From assembly GCA_947564835.1 (NCBI GenBank), contig CANOET010000002.1, positions 1 to 64,000 of the forward strand: a stretch of DNA of 64,000 bases. The letters are read 5' to 3'. Below the pieces are notes generated by a model. The model saw only the letters and a program-made list of their open reading frames with translations. It was not told the DNA's origin and did not search any database. Positions within the stretch are counted from its first letter, which is position 1; each line of letters starts with the position of its first letter. The DNA is from an uncultured Eubacterium sp. (GTDB lineage Bacteria; Bacillota; Clostridia; Lachnospirales; Lachnospiraceae). Shown here piece after piece: positions 63,335-64,000 of this stretch. The position numbers and the translations under genes were made by a program.

Positions 63335-64000
63335 TCAATTAGAAACAAGAACCCCGTAAATCGTAAGCGCCTGCCCGGATGATTTTTGATTTCTGACAAT
63401 ACGCACGGTATGCGTCTTCTTCGTATTTGAAGAATAACAAGGGACGGAGCCCGGCTTATTATGCCTGCCGCCGGAATTATCCGCATCAATTTGGGCTGTT
63501 TTCTTACCATCCACATAAACATCAAACTGGCCGCCCCTTCCATTGATCTGCTGCGCAAATAAAATTCCGATATTTTTCCCGGTCACAGTAAAAGTCAGAT
63601 CCCCGTTTCCGCTGCCCGTCGTCAGATTATCTGGAAAAATCTTGCTCTTGCTGCTGCGTTCAAACGTCCCCATCCTTTGGATCTTTATCTCTTTACAAGA
63701 CAACAGCCTGGCGCTGCTGTACTTTTTAGAAGTCACATATGTATTCGGCGTTTTCTGATAAGAAACCTGCCCCAGCGATTTTTTCTGGATACTGTCCAGA
63801 TACCTTACCAAAATCTCGCCGATCACCGCACTGCCCAAAGCAGACGGATGAATCGCATCCCCGGACAATTCTTCCATCGTATAGATCCCTTTGCCAATCA
63901 GATCCTTCATCACATTCGCACAGCTCAGCATCGGCAAATGGTAATGGCTCCCGATCCTCGCCTGCTGCAGCTGGCAGCTCCATCCATTCAGCTTTGACAT
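63335..64000 (-). CDS. SGNH/GDSL hydrolase, C-terminal part (cut by the window edge)
   Basis: 221 codons are present. GDAIHPSALGSAVIGEIL is block V of SGNH hydrolases with the catalytic Asp and His, so the Ser and block III lie beyond the window. A C-terminal beta-sandwich (GNGDLTFTVTGKNIGILFAQQI, then GGQFDVYVDGKK) resembles carbohydrate- or wall-binding modules. An ATG coincides with the edge, but the gene almost surely starts further right. Probably a surface esterase/deacetylase acting on polysaccharide or peptidoglycan. Confidence 0.8.
   Translation of the reverse strand: MSKLNGWSCQLQQARIGSHYHLPMLSCANVMKDLIGKGIYTMEELSGDAIHPSALGSAVIGEILVRYLDSIQKKSLGQVSYQKTPNTYVTSKKYSSARLLSCKEIKIQRMGTFERSSKSKIFPDNLTTGSGNGDLTFTVTGKNIGILFAQQINGRGGQFDVYVDGKKTAQIDADNSGGRHNKPGSVPCYSSNTKKTHTVRIVRNQKSSGQALTIYGVLVSN

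Overview
The window looks like chromosome from an anaerobic, spore-forming member of the Clostridia, most likely Lachnospiraceae (Blautia/Dorea-like). The reasons are gene content (a GerA/SpoVAF spore protein, NADP-type glutamate dehydrogenase, ThiT, LplB/YtcP sugar permeases with YesL, Rpn and DUF1703 nucleases, BspA-type leucine-rich repeats), strong purine-rich Shine-Dalgarno sites and consensus sigma-A promoters. No rRNA, tRNA or CRISPR array was seen. Everything here is read by eye; family names rest on recognised motifs, not on database searches.

Layout. 0-3.6 kb: an Rpn-type nuclease, then the sulfur genes cysK and metY. 3.7-7.0 kb: an AT-rich accessory island with a consensus-promoter small RNA built on 46-nt repeats, convergent with a tightly overlapping operon (TOPRIM-like protein, DUF4869-like protein, compact P-loop ATPase, a frameshifted 70-aa protein and a ParB/DUF262-like half protein). 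7.2-18.1 kb: a fructan/sucrose-type locus with two paralogous LacI regulators, an XRE regulator, GH32, a solute-binding lipoprotein, two permeases, YesL and an anchored accessory protein; TTTGCA-type palindromes sit at its promoters. 18.1-24.5 kb: an RNA methyltransferase, an IscR-like Rrf2 regulator, MATE, TraX, an ABC ATPase and a Uma2 nuclease. 24.5-29.6 kb: an ABC permease/ATPase with its own two-component system. 29.8-37.2 kb: a second Rpn gene, hemolysin III, a spore protein, PsiE, panBCD and a formate/nitrite-type channel. 37.3-41.4 kb: a second AT-rich accessory cluster (radical SAM/SPASM, an unknown wHTH-like protein, and a nitrilase-fold hydrolase whose N-terminus is frameshifted). 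41.6-44.8 kb: gdhA and an AAA-ATPase/PD-(D/E)XK protein. 44.9-56.1 kb: a cell-surface operon with a 2789-aa Ig-like repeat protein, class B sortase and an LRR protein ending in a TPKTGD anchor. 56.7-60.4 kb: a repeat-rich region with a dead Rpn gene, MITE-like elements and a transposase remnant. 59.8-60.9 kb: four related structured RNAs beside an XRE gene. 60.9-64 kb: ThiT, a membrane protein sharing a novel N-terminal domain with the sortase, and a partial SGNH hydrolase.

Three things deserve most attention: (1) the 3.8-6.7 kb island, where a repeat RNA meets an ATPase plus TOPRIM-like operon; (2) the four-copy family of small structured RNAs at 59.8-60.8 kb with near-identical promoters; (3) an ungapped 61-residue N-terminal domain shared by the sortase and the 61.8-63.2 kb membrane protein. 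Several interspersed palindromic repeat families also run through the window.
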